DNA of 64,000 nt from Pseudomonas neuropathica. GTDB taxonomy: Bacteria; Pseudomonadota; Gammaproteobacteria; Pseudomonadales; Pseudomonadaceae. Positions 32,274-40,477 of this stretch are shown here, one piece after another (position 1 is the stretch's first letter; each line of letters begins with the position of its first letter). The translations under genes and the position numbers were made by a program. The DNA is taken from contig NZ_JACOPX010000008.1 of NCBI RefSeq assembly GCF_015461835.1, positions 248,001-312,000 on the forward strand, in the 5' to 3' direction. The notes under the pieces were generated by a model. It saw nothing but the letters and a program-made list of their open reading frames with translations, made no database searches and was not told where the DNA came from.

Positions 32274-32594
32274 ATGAAAGACGAATATGACTTCTCTCAG
32301 GGCAAACGCGGCGCTGTGGCGTCCACCAAAGGCAAAACGCGCATCACCATCATGCTCGACGATGCTGTCATCGACGCCGCGCGCACGGTGGCGGAGAACG
32401 AGGGGTTTGGTTATCAGACGGTGATCAACAACACGCTGCGCCATGCCTTGCTCGATGCTGAAAAGCAAGATCAGGACGAACCGGTGCAGTTCAGCAAAGG
32501 CATCACCGCCGCCGACCTCAAGAGCCTTGAGAAAAAATTGTCGGCAGCGGCCGGGGAAATTCGCCGGGTGCTGGAACCGGATGCCAAGCCTTAA
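32274..32594 (+). CDS. brnA: BrnA-family antitoxin
   Basis: A 106-residue antitoxin with the ribbon-helix-helix-like DNA-binding core KTRITIMLDDAVIDAARTVA followed by GFGYQTVINNTLRHALLD, as in BrnA. The pair normally represses its own promoter. A good Shine-Dalgarno (CTGGAGG) lies inside the end of brnT, so translation is coupled. The stop overlaps that of the convergent acetyltransferase gene by 4 bp. Confidence 0.88.
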   Translation: MKDEYDFSQGKRGAVASTKGKTRITIMLDDAVIDAARTVAENEGFGYQTVINNTLRHALLDAEKQDQDEPVQFSKGITAADLKSLEKKLSAAAGEIRRVLEPDAKP

Positions 32595-33424
32595 GCCTTG
32601 GCCGGTACGATCATTCGTTCCAGGGAATGCCGTGTAGGCGGCACGTCCGGCAGGTGAATGCCGAATTCCTGCTTCAACAGTTCGATCAATGCCGCAACTT
32701 CGGTGACTTCCCGCCGCTCGCTGCTTGCGCCCATGCGATGAAGGGCGAAACTGCCGTTGTTGAGAGTTTTGCGCCAGCCATCACCGGTACGCGCCGCCAT
32801 CAGGCGTTGGGTAAACGGAGAGTCGGGATGGGCCGAGACGTACCAGTTGCCAATGGTGAAATCGATGTCTTCCTGGCGTTGCAAATCGAACAGATACATC
32901 GACCGCCACTCGCCCGCGACATTGGCGCGCAGCATGTAGCCATCAGCTTGCTTTTCGATGCGATAGGGTTCGTGCGGTGTGGTTTGTTCGGCTTCGGTAT
33001 CGAGAAGCAGCGGCGCAGTCGGCACCATGCCGCCGAAGCCTACGTCGGTGATGTAGCGCACACCGTCTAGCGTGACCAGACTCAAGCGGTGCGTGCGCGC
33101 CGCCCAACTGCCTTCCGGCTGATTCATCACCACGCGCCCGCTGATGGCGCGAGCGTCGAAACCCAGTTCCAGCAACAGGTTGAAGAACAGATTATTCAGC
33201 TCGTAGCAGTAGCCACCGCGACCGCCGAGCAGAACTTTCTCTTCAATCGATGGCAGATCGATCAGCACTGGCGCTCCGGTAATCGTCGCCAGATTCTCGA
33301 AAGGGAACACACCGGTATGGCGCAGTTGCAGCAAGCGCAGGGTGTCCAGTGTCGGTTGCGGTGGCGTTTCAAAACCCAGACGTTGCAGGTACAGCTTCAG
33401 ATTCGTCAGGCGTGGCTCACTCAT
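32591..33424 (-). CDS. nat: Arylamine N-acetyltransferase
   Basis: A 277-residue enzyme that transfers acetyl from acetyl-CoA to arylamines and hydrazines. The catalytic triad is visible: Cys in GRGGYCYELN (about residue 68), His in ARTHRLSLV and Asp in YITDVGFGG. FPFENL at the N-terminus is typical. MSEPRLTNL at 33424 was chosen as start over an ATG six codons earlier. It is a single gene, convergent with brnA. Confidence 0.92.
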   Translation of the reverse strand: MSEPRLTNLKLYLQRLGFETPPQPTLDTLRLLQLRHTGVFPFENLATITGAPVLIDLPSIEEKVLLGGRGGYCYELNNLFFNLLLELGFDARAISGRVVMNQPEGSWAARTHRLSLVTLDGVRYITDVGFGGMVPTAPLLLDTEAEQTTPHEPYRIEKQADGYMLRANVAGEWRSMYLFDLQRQEDIDFTIGNWYVSAHPDSPFTQRLMAARTGDGWRKTLNNGSFALHRMGASSERREVTEVAALIELLKQEFGIHLPDVPPTRHSLERMIVPAKA

Positions 33425-33526
33425 TGCTCGATCCTTATGCATGGGGGCCGCAGGTCACTGCGTTGATGGTCGCCATGTATACGGGATCAGGCACTGTTTT
33501 CGACAATTGATTTAGCCAATCGCCCG

Positions 33527-34321
33527 CTAGCGTTTCTTGCGGGAACCGATCCGAATCCACGTGGGCGCATGGTCACTGGCGTGCGGTTCGTTGCGCACCC
33601 AGGCGTCGACCCCGGCCTCATGCAAATACGGACTCAGCGCCGGGTTGAGCAATAGATGATCGATGCGCAGACCGGAGTTGGTTTGCCAATGCTGCCGAAA
33701 GTAATCCCAAAACGTATAGAGCCGATCCTCGGGATACAGATGCCGCAGCGAATCGGTCCAGCCCTGATCAAGCAAGCGCTGATAACACTCGCGGCTCTCG
33801 GGTTGCAGCAGCGCATCCTTGAGCCACGAGCGGGTGTTGTAGATGTCCCTGTCGGTGGGCACGACGTTGTAGTCGCCGGCCAGCACCACCGGGTGATCGC
33901 TGCTTTGCAGGTCTTTTGCATAGCTGATCAGCCGCTCGAACCACGCTAGTTTGTAGTCAAATTTTGGCCCCGGCTGCGGGTTGCCGTTGGGCAGGTACAG
34001 GCAGCCGACCAGCACGCCGTGCACCGCCGCTTCCAGATAACGACTGTGCTTGTCATCGGGATCACCCGGAAGACCGCGTCGGCTCTCCAGCGGCTGCGCA
34101 TCGCGGGCGAGAATTGCTACACCGTTCCAGGAGGCCTGGCCCTGCCAGATCGCGCCGTAACCGGCGGCTTCCAGTTCTGCTGCGGGAAACGCCGTGTCGA
34201 CGGATTTGAGTTCTTGCAGGCAGGCGATATCCGGCTGCTCGCGCTTGAGCCAATCCAGCAGGTTCGGCAAACGTGCGCGTAAACCGTTGACGTTGTAAGT
34301 GGCGATTCGCAGGTTTTTCAT
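33527..34321 (-). CDS. xth: Exodeoxyribonuclease III
   Basis: A 264-residue Mg-dependent AP endonuclease/3' exonuclease for base-excision repair. Motifs: RIATYNVNGLRAR at the N-terminus, IACLQELK (metal Glu), LAGDYNVVPTDRDIYN (catalytic Asp/Asn), and SDHAPTWIRI (catalytic Asp-His) at the C-terminus. The open frame extends 49 codons upstream, but MKNLRIATYNVNG is the family start. It belongs to the XthA/ExoA type common in Pseudomonas. Confidence 0.93.
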   Translation of the reverse strand: MKNLRIATYNVNGLRARLPNLLDWLKREQPDIACLQELKSVDTAFPAAELEAAGYGAIWQGQASWNGVAILARDAQPLESRRGLPGDPDDKHSRYLEAAVHGVLVGCLYLPNGNPQPGPKFDYKLAWFERLISYAKDLQSSDHPVVLAGDYNVVPTDRDIYNTRSWLKDALLQPESRECYQRLLDQGWTDSLRHLYPEDRLYTFWDYFRQHWQTNSGLRIDHLLLNPALSPYLHEAGVDAWVRNEPHASDHAPTWIRIGSRKKR

Positions 34322-34450
34322 CGGCTGAGGCTCCTGCCCAAGGGTTGTAAAAATTGTGACCCCGTGATCATCGCGCCGGTTGCATCGGATCAGTCTCGTG
34401 CGGCGTAATGGGCGCTCGCCATTCGCCCGCACTGCCGAGACCGGAATCCC

Positions 34451-35026
34451 ATGCAAACCACGCTGCAAGGTCAGCGCATTCTCTTGCGCCCGCTTCAGTA
34501 TTCAGATGCCGACGCCCTGCTCCACGCTGCCGCTGACGGCGAATTGTGGAACCTCACCGTCACCGTGGTGCCTTCGTCCAGCACTGTCGACAGTTATCTG
34601 AAAAAAGCCCTCGATGGCCGTGATGCCGGCACGGTGATGCCGTTTGTCATTGTGCTCAAAGACACTGGCGAAGTGATCGGCTCTACACGTTTCTGGAAGA
34701 TCGACCCGCTCAATCGCAAGCTGGAAATCGGCAGCAGCTGGATCTCCGCGAGCTGGCAGAAATCCTTCGTCAACACCGAAGCCAAATACCTGATGTTGCG
34801 CCACGCCTTCGAAGCGCTCAACTGCGTGCGCGTGCAGTTCACCACCGACGAGAACAACCAGAAATCACGTAATGCGATCTTGCGCCTTGGTGCGCAGCAG
34901 GAAGGCATCGTCCGGCATGAGCGGATCATGCCGGATGGACGCAAGCGCAACTCGGTGCGCTTCAGCATCATCGATGACGAATGGCCACAGGTGCGTCTGC
35001 ACCTGGAGCAGAAACTCGGCGCCTGA
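34451..35026 (+). CDS. GNAT-family N-acetyltransferase (RimJ/RimL-like)
   Basis: A 191-residue acetyltransferase of the Acetyltransf_3 group. The pattern LRPLQYSDADALLHAAADGELW at the N-terminus and the acetyl-CoA-binding end NNQKSRNAILRLGAQQEG followed by MPDGRKRNSVRFSIIDDEW are typical of RimJ/RimL and related proteins. The acceptor could be a protein N-terminus, an antibiotic or a small amine. Four bp separate it from the convergent channel gene. Confidence 0.85.
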   Translation: MQTTLQGQRILLRPLQYSDADALLHAAADGELWNLTVTVVPSSSTVDSYLKKALDGRDAGTVMPFVIVLKDTGEVIGSTRFWKIDPLNRKLEIGSSWISASWQKSFVNTEAKYLMLRHAFEALNCVRVQFTTDENNQKSRNAILRLGAQQEGIVRHERIMPDGRKRNSVRFSIIDDEWPQVRLHLEQKLGA

Positions 35027-35030
35027 CCTT

Positions 35031-36473
35031 TCAGGCGCGATTGCGCAGCCACTGCAGAAAGCCTCTTTTCGGTACCACCGCCGGCGCTTCCTCGGTCAGG
35101 GACTGCGCCTTGTGCAAGCGGTAGTCGAGCAGCGTCTGCATCGCGTCGTGGATATCATGACGCGCATCGAGGCACGGCTTGAGGTAGGACTTCTCGATGC
35201 GATACAACGCGCAAAAGGTCTTCGCCGAAAAGTCTGCCGGCAATGCGGAATCGGACAAGATCCCGGCCTCGCCAATCACCTCGCCCGGCCCCATGCGCCC
35301 GGATTCGAACGGTGTGCCGTGGCGCTTCAACGTCACCGACACCACACCGGACTCGATAATGAACAAGTGATCGCTGACCTCCCCACCCGCCAGAATGACT
35401 TCGCCGGCACGGAAGGTTTGCAGACTCATGTTCTGGCTGAAGGTGTCCTTCTCTTCCTGGCGCAGGGTGGAGAAAATCGGCGAACTGTCGAGCAACGCCC
35501 GGGGCCGCGACAGGTTGGTCGGCGCAGCACTTTCATCGCTCGACAGCAGATTGACCCCGGAGGCCTGCAAGTGCCGATAGGCCAGATCGAACAGCTGATT
35601 GCGCACCACGCGCTTCTCGCCCATTGAGGCGACGAACCCGCTGATCTCGTATTCCGCGCCACTGCTGCCGGAGCTTTTCAGTGCGACGCTCGGCGCAGGT
35701 GTGTCGAGCAACTGGCGACAGCCCTGCATCGCCCGCTCCAGCGCATCGATCACCGAACTGGGCCGCGCATGCGGGCTGACTTGCACGCTGACCGCGACGC
35801 CGAACATATTGCTCGGCCGACTGAAATTGATGATCTTGGCCTTGGCCGCCAGCGAGTTGGGGATCACCGCCATGCTGCCCTGACTGGTTTGCAAGCGCGT
35901 GGCGCGCCAGTCGATATCGGTGACGCGGCCTTCGGTGCCGTCGATGGAAATCCAGTCATCGAGTTGATAAGGCTTGGTGGTGTTGAGGACGATCCCGGAA
36001 AACACATCGCTGAGCGTGCTCTGCAAGGCCAGACCGACAATGATCGCCAACGCCCCGGAGGTCGCCAGTACGCCTTTGACCGGCAGATCCAGCACATAGG
36101 CCAGCGCCGCGATGATCGCGATGAGGAAAATCACCGCGCCGAGCAAGTCCTGCAACAACCGCCCGGTGTGGCCGACCCGCTGCATCATTACCGCACCGAT
36201 CAACACCGTCAGGGTGCGCGCACCGAACAGCCACCAGCCAATCTGCAGGCCAGTCGCCGCCAGGTGCAGCGGCACGTTGTCGGCCCACGGCGCCGGCTCC
36301 ATCGGATTGAGGCCTTCGTTGAACAGCAGAACGCTGAACAGGCTGAAAATCAGCACCCGCACCAGCAGTTTCCACTCGCTGCCATGGGAACTGATCAGAC
36401 GCCATAACCCCAGATCGAGGAGGATCAGGATCAACGCGCAGAACAACGGATGTTCGGTGAGCAGAGACAGCAT
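35031..36473 (-). CDS. MscS-type channel with a C-terminal cyclic-nucleotide-binding domain
   Basis: A 480-residue membrane protein. Hydrophobic segments fill about residues 1-160, followed by the MscS pore and beta domain (GLALQSTLSDVFSGIVLN, then YQLDDWISIDGTEGRV) and a cyclic-nucleotide-binding fold (about 330-450) with the phosphate-loop region PGEVIGEAGILSDSALPADF. This combination is the bCNG branch of MscS channels, thought to open on ligand rather than tension. MLSLLTEHPL at 36473 has a good ribosome site (GGAG), so that start was chosen. The ligand is unknown; no adenylate cyclase is near. Confidence 0.87.
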   Translation of the reverse strand: MLSLLTEHPLFCALILILLDLGLWRLISSHGSEWKLLVRVLIFSLFSVLLFNEGLNPMEPAPWADNVPLHLAATGLQIGWWLFGARTLTVLIGAVMMQRVGHTGRLLQDLLGAVIFLIAIIAALAYVLDLPVKGVLATSGALAIIVGLALQSTLSDVFSGIVLNTTKPYQLDDWISIDGTEGRVTDIDWRATRLQTSQGSMAVIPNSLAAKAKIINFSRPSNMFGVAVSVQVSPHARPSSVIDALERAMQGCRQLLDTPAPSVALKSSGSSGAEYEISGFVASMGEKRVVRNQLFDLAYRHLQASGVNLLSSDESAAPTNLSRPRALLDSSPIFSTLRQEEKDTFSQNMSLQTFRAGEVILAGGEVSDHLFIIESGVVSVTLKRHGTPFESGRMGPGEVIGEAGILSDSALPADFSAKTFCALYRIEKSYLKPCLDARHDIHDAMQTLLDYRLHKAQSLTEEAPAVVPKRGFLQWLRNRA

Positions 36474-36582
36474 CAAACAACTCCGACGGGGGCCAATCGC
36501 GAGAAGATCGCACAGATTGAGCAAGTGTAGGAGCAATTGATTTCAGAGGATGAACGCCCGCGCAAAAACACCGCAAAACCCT

Positions 36583-36662
36583 TGTAGGAGCTGCCGCAGG
36601 CTGCGATCTTTTGATCTTTAAAAAACAACATCAAAAGATCGCAGCCTGCGGCAGCTCCTACA
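36583..36662. repeat. REP-type inverted repeat, family B
   Basis: TTGTAGGAGCTGCCGCAGGC and its inverse form a near-perfect hairpin around an A/T-rich loop, between the channel gene and the hydrolase. Confidence 0.85.
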
Positions 36663-36682
36663 CAGGTTTACGGAGTGACAGA

Positions 36683-37309
36683 TTATTTGTCGTTAGTCAG
36701 GCTGTTGTAGCTGGTGAACAGGTTGCGGTAGTCCGGGATGTGGTTGGAGAACAACGTGCCCAACCCTTCGATGTCGTTGCGCCAGTCGCGGTGCAGCTCG
36801 CAGGCCAGACCGAACCAGGTCATCAATTGCGCGCCAGCGCTGGACATGCGGTTCCACGCCGATTCACGGGTCAGTTCGTTGAACGTGCCAGAGGCGTCCG
36901 TCACCACGAACACATCGAAGCCCTCTTCCAGCGCCGACAGCGCCGGGAACGCCACGCAAACTTCAGTCACCACGCCGGCAATGATCAATTGCTTCTTGCC
37001 AGTGGCCTTGATCGCCTTGACGAAATCTTCGTTGTCCCAGGCGTTGATCTGGCCCGGACGGGCGATATACGGCGCGTCCGGGAACAGTGCTTTCAGCTCC
37101 GGCACCAGCGGGCCGTTGGGGCCGGTTTCAAAACTGGTGGTGAGGATCGTCGGCAGCTTGAAGTACTTGGCCAGATCGGCCAGCGCCAGCACGTTATTCT
37201 TGAATTTGTCCGGTTCAATGTCGCGCACCAGCGACAGCAGCCCGGCCTGATGGTCAACCAGCAGCACCGCAGCGTTGTTCTTGTCCAGACGTTTGTATTG
37301 AGTGGTCAT
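36683..37309 (-). CDS. Isochorismatase-family hydrolase (YcaC-like)
   Basis: A 208-residue cysteine hydrolase of the isochorismatase superfamily. The Asp is in VLLVDHQAGLL, the catalytic lysine is probably in AIKATGKKQLIIAG, and the nucleophile Cys is in VVTEVCVAFPAL (about residue 118). The overall sequence is close to YcaC, whose natural substrate is unknown. MTTQYKRLDKN at 37309 is the natural start; the upstream extension is non-coding. The next gene upstream encodes a pirin, and the two may share regulation. Confidence 0.88.
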   Translation of the reverse strand: MTTQYKRLDKNNAAVLLVDHQAGLLSLVRDIEPDKFKNNVLALADLAKYFKLPTILTTSFETGPNGPLVPELKALFPDAPYIARPGQINAWDNEDFVKAIKATGKKQLIIAGVVTEVCVAFPALSALEEGFDVFVVTDASGTFNELTRESAWNRMSSAGAQLMTWFGLACELHRDWRNDIEGLGTLFSNHIPDYRNLFTSYNSLTNDK

Positions 37310-37626
37310 TGCAGTAATCCTCGCGTGTTGTCGAAGCCGACTTTTGATCGGCGTGGGGGAAACGGTCAGCGCCGGAATTCCGCCGCTTCGTGTTCGTTCG
37401 CGACATGTCGAGCCTTGCAGCCCGGAAAGCGTAGCCATTATGACGACCGGCACCACCCAGGCCCGGGACAGACGGGCAACTGTCGGATCAGCGGCCGGTC
37501 TGGCTTGATTGCCGGATGCATCGAACACGGCGAGTAACCTCGCAGTTGTCGCTTTTCTGCAGGCAACAGCCATCCCTGGCCTGCGAACCGGCCTACGCGT
37601 CCTGTGTAGAGCGCAGTGGTTGTGCG
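37310..37626. other. Gap between the hydrolase and pirin genes
   Basis: This 317-bp stretch shows no convincing gene, strong terminator or repeat. It presumably holds the hydrolase promoter, but no box stands out. Confidence 0.4.
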
Positions 37627-38493
37627 TTAAGCGTGCATCTGGCCGAAGCGGCCGGACTGGAAGTCGGCGAAGGCCTGGTGGATTTCCTGCTCGGTGTTCA
37701 TCACGAACGGGCCGTGGCCGACGATCGGTTCGTCGATCGGCTCGCCGCTGAGCAACAACACCACCGCGTCCTGGCTGGCTTCGAGTGTCATCTGATGGCC
37801 GTCACGTTCGAACAGCGCCAACTGCCCTTCACGCACCGATTCCACACCGTTGACCTGCACCGAGCCTTTCAGCACCACCAGCGCGGTATTGCGGCCTTCG
37901 TGCAGATCCAGCGTCAGCAACTTGCCGGCGTTCAGGCGCAGATCCCACACATCAATCGGTGTGAAAGTCCGCGACGGGCCGGTGTGGCCATCGAATTCAC
38001 CGGCGATCAGGCGCAGGCTGCCCGCGTTGTCCTTGAGCGCGATGCTCGGGATGTCGCTGTCGAGAATGGTCTGGTAACCCGGCGCGGCCATTTTGTCCTT
38101 GGCCGGCAGGTTGACCCACAACTGAACCATTTCCAGTTTGCCACCTGTCCTGGCGAAGTTTTCCGAGTGGAATTCCTCGTGGAGGATCCCGGAAGCGGCG
38201 GTCATCCATTGCACATCGCCCGGGCCGATCACGCCGCCACTACCGGTCGAGTCGCGGTGCTGCACTTCGCCCTCATAAACGATAGTCACGGTTTCGAAAC
38301 CACGGTGCGGATGCTGACCAACGCCACGGCGTTCGGTGGTCGGGGTGAAATCGGCCGGGCCGGCGTGATCGAGCAGCAGGAACGGGCTGATGTGTTTGCC
38401 CAGATTGTCGTAGGAAAACAGCGTGCGAACCGGGAAGCCATCGCCGACCCAATGGCCGCGCGGGCTGGTGTAGATACCGATGATGTTTTTCAT
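37627..38493 (-). CDS. Pirin-family protein
   Basis: A 288-residue bicupin of the pirin family. The N-terminal cupin has the iron-ligand pattern HPHRGFETVTIVYEGEVQHR with later SGILHEEF. Bacterial pirins have been linked to quercetinase activity and to redox regulation; which applies here cannot be read. MKNIIGIYTSPRG at 38493 has a clear Shine-Dalgarno (TTGGAG) and was preferred over a start four codons earlier. It is divergent from a LysR gene, which probably regulates it. Confidence 0.9.
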   Translation of the reverse strand: MKNIIGIYTSPRGHWVGDGFPVRTLFSYDNLGKHISPFLLLDHAGPADFTPTTERRGVGQHPHRGFETVTIVYEGEVQHRDSTGSGGVIGPGDVQWMTAASGILHEEFHSENFARTGGKLEMVQLWVNLPAKDKMAAPGYQTILDSDIPSIALKDNAGSLRLIAGEFDGHTGPSRTFTPIDVWDLRLNAGKLLTLDLHEGRNTALVVLKGSVQVNGVESVREGQLALFERDGHQMTLEASQDAVVLLLSGEPIDEPIVGHGPFVMNTEQEIHQAFADFQSGRFGQMHA

Positions 38494-38597
38494 GGTTGTC
38501 TCCAATGGGGTGAGTGATGCGATGGATTAAGCTTAAATCCGTACCCATTAATGCACTAGACTGCAAAAATCAGCCTTAGCGTTCTATATGGAGAACG

Positions 38598-39506
38598 ATG
38601 GTGGAAGACCTCAACACCCTCTACTACTTCACCCAAGTGGTCGAACATCATGGTTTTGCCGCCGCCGGGCGCGCACTGGACATGCCCAAATCGAAACTCA
38701 GCCGACGGATTTCCGAACTGGAAGAACGCCTCGGGGTGCGCCTGCTGCACCGCACCAGCCGCCATTGCTCGTTGACCGAAATCGGTCAGGCGTACTACCA
38801 GCGCTGCCTGGCCATGCGGGTTGAGGCGGAAAGCGCGGCCGAGCTGATCGAACGCAACCGCTCCGAACCGCAGGGGCTGGTGCGCCTGAGTTGCCCGACA
38901 GCGCTGCTCAACTCGTGGGTCGGGCCGATGCTCACCCGTTACATGCTCAAATATCCGCTGGTGGAGTTGTTCATCGAGAGCACCAATCGCCGCGTCGATC
39001 TGCTGCACGAAGGCTTCGACATCGCCCTGCGCGTGCGCTTTCCGCCGTTGGAGAACACCGACATGGTCATGAAGGTGCTGGGCAACAGCACGCAGTCAGT
39101 GGTCGGCAGCCCGCAGTTTGTCGAACGCCTGTCTTCACCGCCCTCACCTGCCGACCTCAACGGCTTGCCGAGCCTGCACTGGGGCGCGGCGCAGCGCGAA
39201 TATCAATGGGAGCTGCTCGGGCCGAATGACAACACGGCACTGATTCGCCATACGCCACGCATGGTCACTGATGATTTGATTGCCTTGCGCCAGGCGGTGA
39301 TTGCCGGCGTTGGCGTGGCGCATTTGCCGAGTGTAGTGGTGCGTGAGGACATTGCGGCCGGCCGTGTAGTGGAGTTGATTCCCGGTTGGGCGCCGAAGTG
39401 CGGGTTGGTGCATGCGATTTTCCCTTCGCGGCGCGGGTTATTGCCGTCGGTGCGCACGTTGATTGATTTTCTCGGCGAGGAATTTGCCCACAGTGACATT
39501 GCCTGA
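38598..39506 (+). CDS. LysR-family regulator divergent from the pirin gene
   Basis: A 302-residue LysR protein with helix-turn-helix GFAAAGRALDMPKSKLSRRI (about residues 19-38) and an effector domain from about 90. It resembles the LysR proteins that often stand beside pirin and YcaC-like genes in pseudomonads. The 104-bp gap to the pirin gene probably holds a shared operator. The inducer is unknown. Confidence 0.9.
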   Translation: MVEDLNTLYYFTQVVEHHGFAAAGRALDMPKSKLSRRISELEERLGVRLLHRTSRHCSLTEIGQAYYQRCLAMRVEAESAAELIERNRSEPQGLVRLSCPTALLNSWVGPMLTRYMLKYPLVELFIESTNRRVDLLHEGFDIALRVRFPPLENTDMVMKVLGNSTQSVVGSPQFVERLSSPPSPADLNGLPSLHWGAAQREYQWELLGPNDNTALIRHTPRMVTDDLIALRQAVIAGVGVAHLPSVVVREDIAAGRVVELIPGWAPKCGLVHAIFPSRRGLLPSVRTLIDFLGEEFAHSDIA

Positions 39507-39662
39507 ATGGGTGGTGCTCGCGAAGAGGCCAGCCCGGACAACACAAATCCTGAAAATGTTTCATGACTTCTGATCAACAGTGCTTTGTCCCACCAACGGT
39601 TTTTCTCAACCATCCGGATGCGGATACTCCTGCCCATTCCCACTGCAACCCTGGAGTTTTTC

Positions 39663-40466
39663 ATGTCTGTTCCCGCTTTCGGTCTGGGTACATTTCGCCT
39701 GCAAGGCCAGGTCGTCATTGATTCAGTGAGCACCGCTCTCGAACTCGGCTACCGGGCCATCGACACCGCGCAAATCTACGAAAACGAAGCCGACGTCGGC
39801 GAGGCCATCGCAGCCAGCGGCATACAGCGCGAAGAGCTGTTCATCACCAGCAAGATCTGGGTCGCCAACTTCGCCCGGGATCGCTTGATCGACAGCCTCA
39901 AGACAAGCCTGCAAAAACTGCAGACCGATTACCTCGACCTGACGCTGATTCACTGGCCGTCGCCGGAAAACCAGGTACCGGTCGAAGAGTTCATGGGCGC
40001 CCTGCTCGAAGCCAAGCGTCTGGGCCTGACCCGACAGATCGGTGTTTCCAACTTCACCATCGAACTGATGCAACAGGCAATCGCGACGGTCGGTGCCGAC
40101 AACATCGCCACTAATCAGATTGAACTGCACCCCTACCTGCAAAACCGCAAAGTGGTCGAGTTCGCCCAGAGCCAAGGCATCCAGATCACCTCGTACATGA
40201 CCCTCGCCTACGGCGAAGTGCTGCAAGATCCGCTGATCCAGCAGATCGCCCAGCGCCTGCAAGCCACCCCGGCGCAAGTGACCCTGGCCTGGGCCATGCA
40301 GTCTGGCTACGCGGTGATTCCGTCGTCGACCAAGCGCGCCAACCTGCAAAGCAACCTTGCCGCTATGGCGCTGACACTGAGCGACGCCGATATGGCGCTG
40401 ATTGCCACGCTTGATCGCGGCCATCGCCTGACCAGTCCGAAAGGCATCGCGCCGCACTGGGACTGA
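39663..40466 (+). CDS. dkgB: Aldo/keto reductase, DkgB-like
   Basis: A 267-residue NADPH-dependent reductase of the AKR5 group, which reduces 2,5-diketogluconate and methylglyoxal-type aldehydes. The tetrad is visible: Asp and Tyr in [15 protein letters not shown], Lys in LFITSKIW and His in LTLIHWPSP. The C-terminal cofactor segment [14 protein letters not shown] is intact. Start at MSVPAFGL is backed by a ribosome site (CTGGAG). It ends 11 bp before the convergent sensor kinase gene. Confidence 0.88.
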   Translation: MSVPAFGLGTFRLQGQVVIDSVSTALELGYRAIDTAQIYENEADVGEAIAASGIQREELFITSKIWVANFARDRLIDSLKTSLQKLQTDYLDLTLIHWPSPENQVPVEEFMGALLEAKRLGLTRQIGVSNFTIELMQQAIATVGADNIATNQIELHPYLQNRKVVEFAQSQGIQITSYMTLAYGEVLQDPLIQQIAQRLQATPAQVTLAWAMQSGYAVIPSSTKRANLQSNLAAMALTLSDADMALIATLDRGHRLTSPKGIAPHWD

Positions 40467-40477
40467 GCCGGCGCCCG

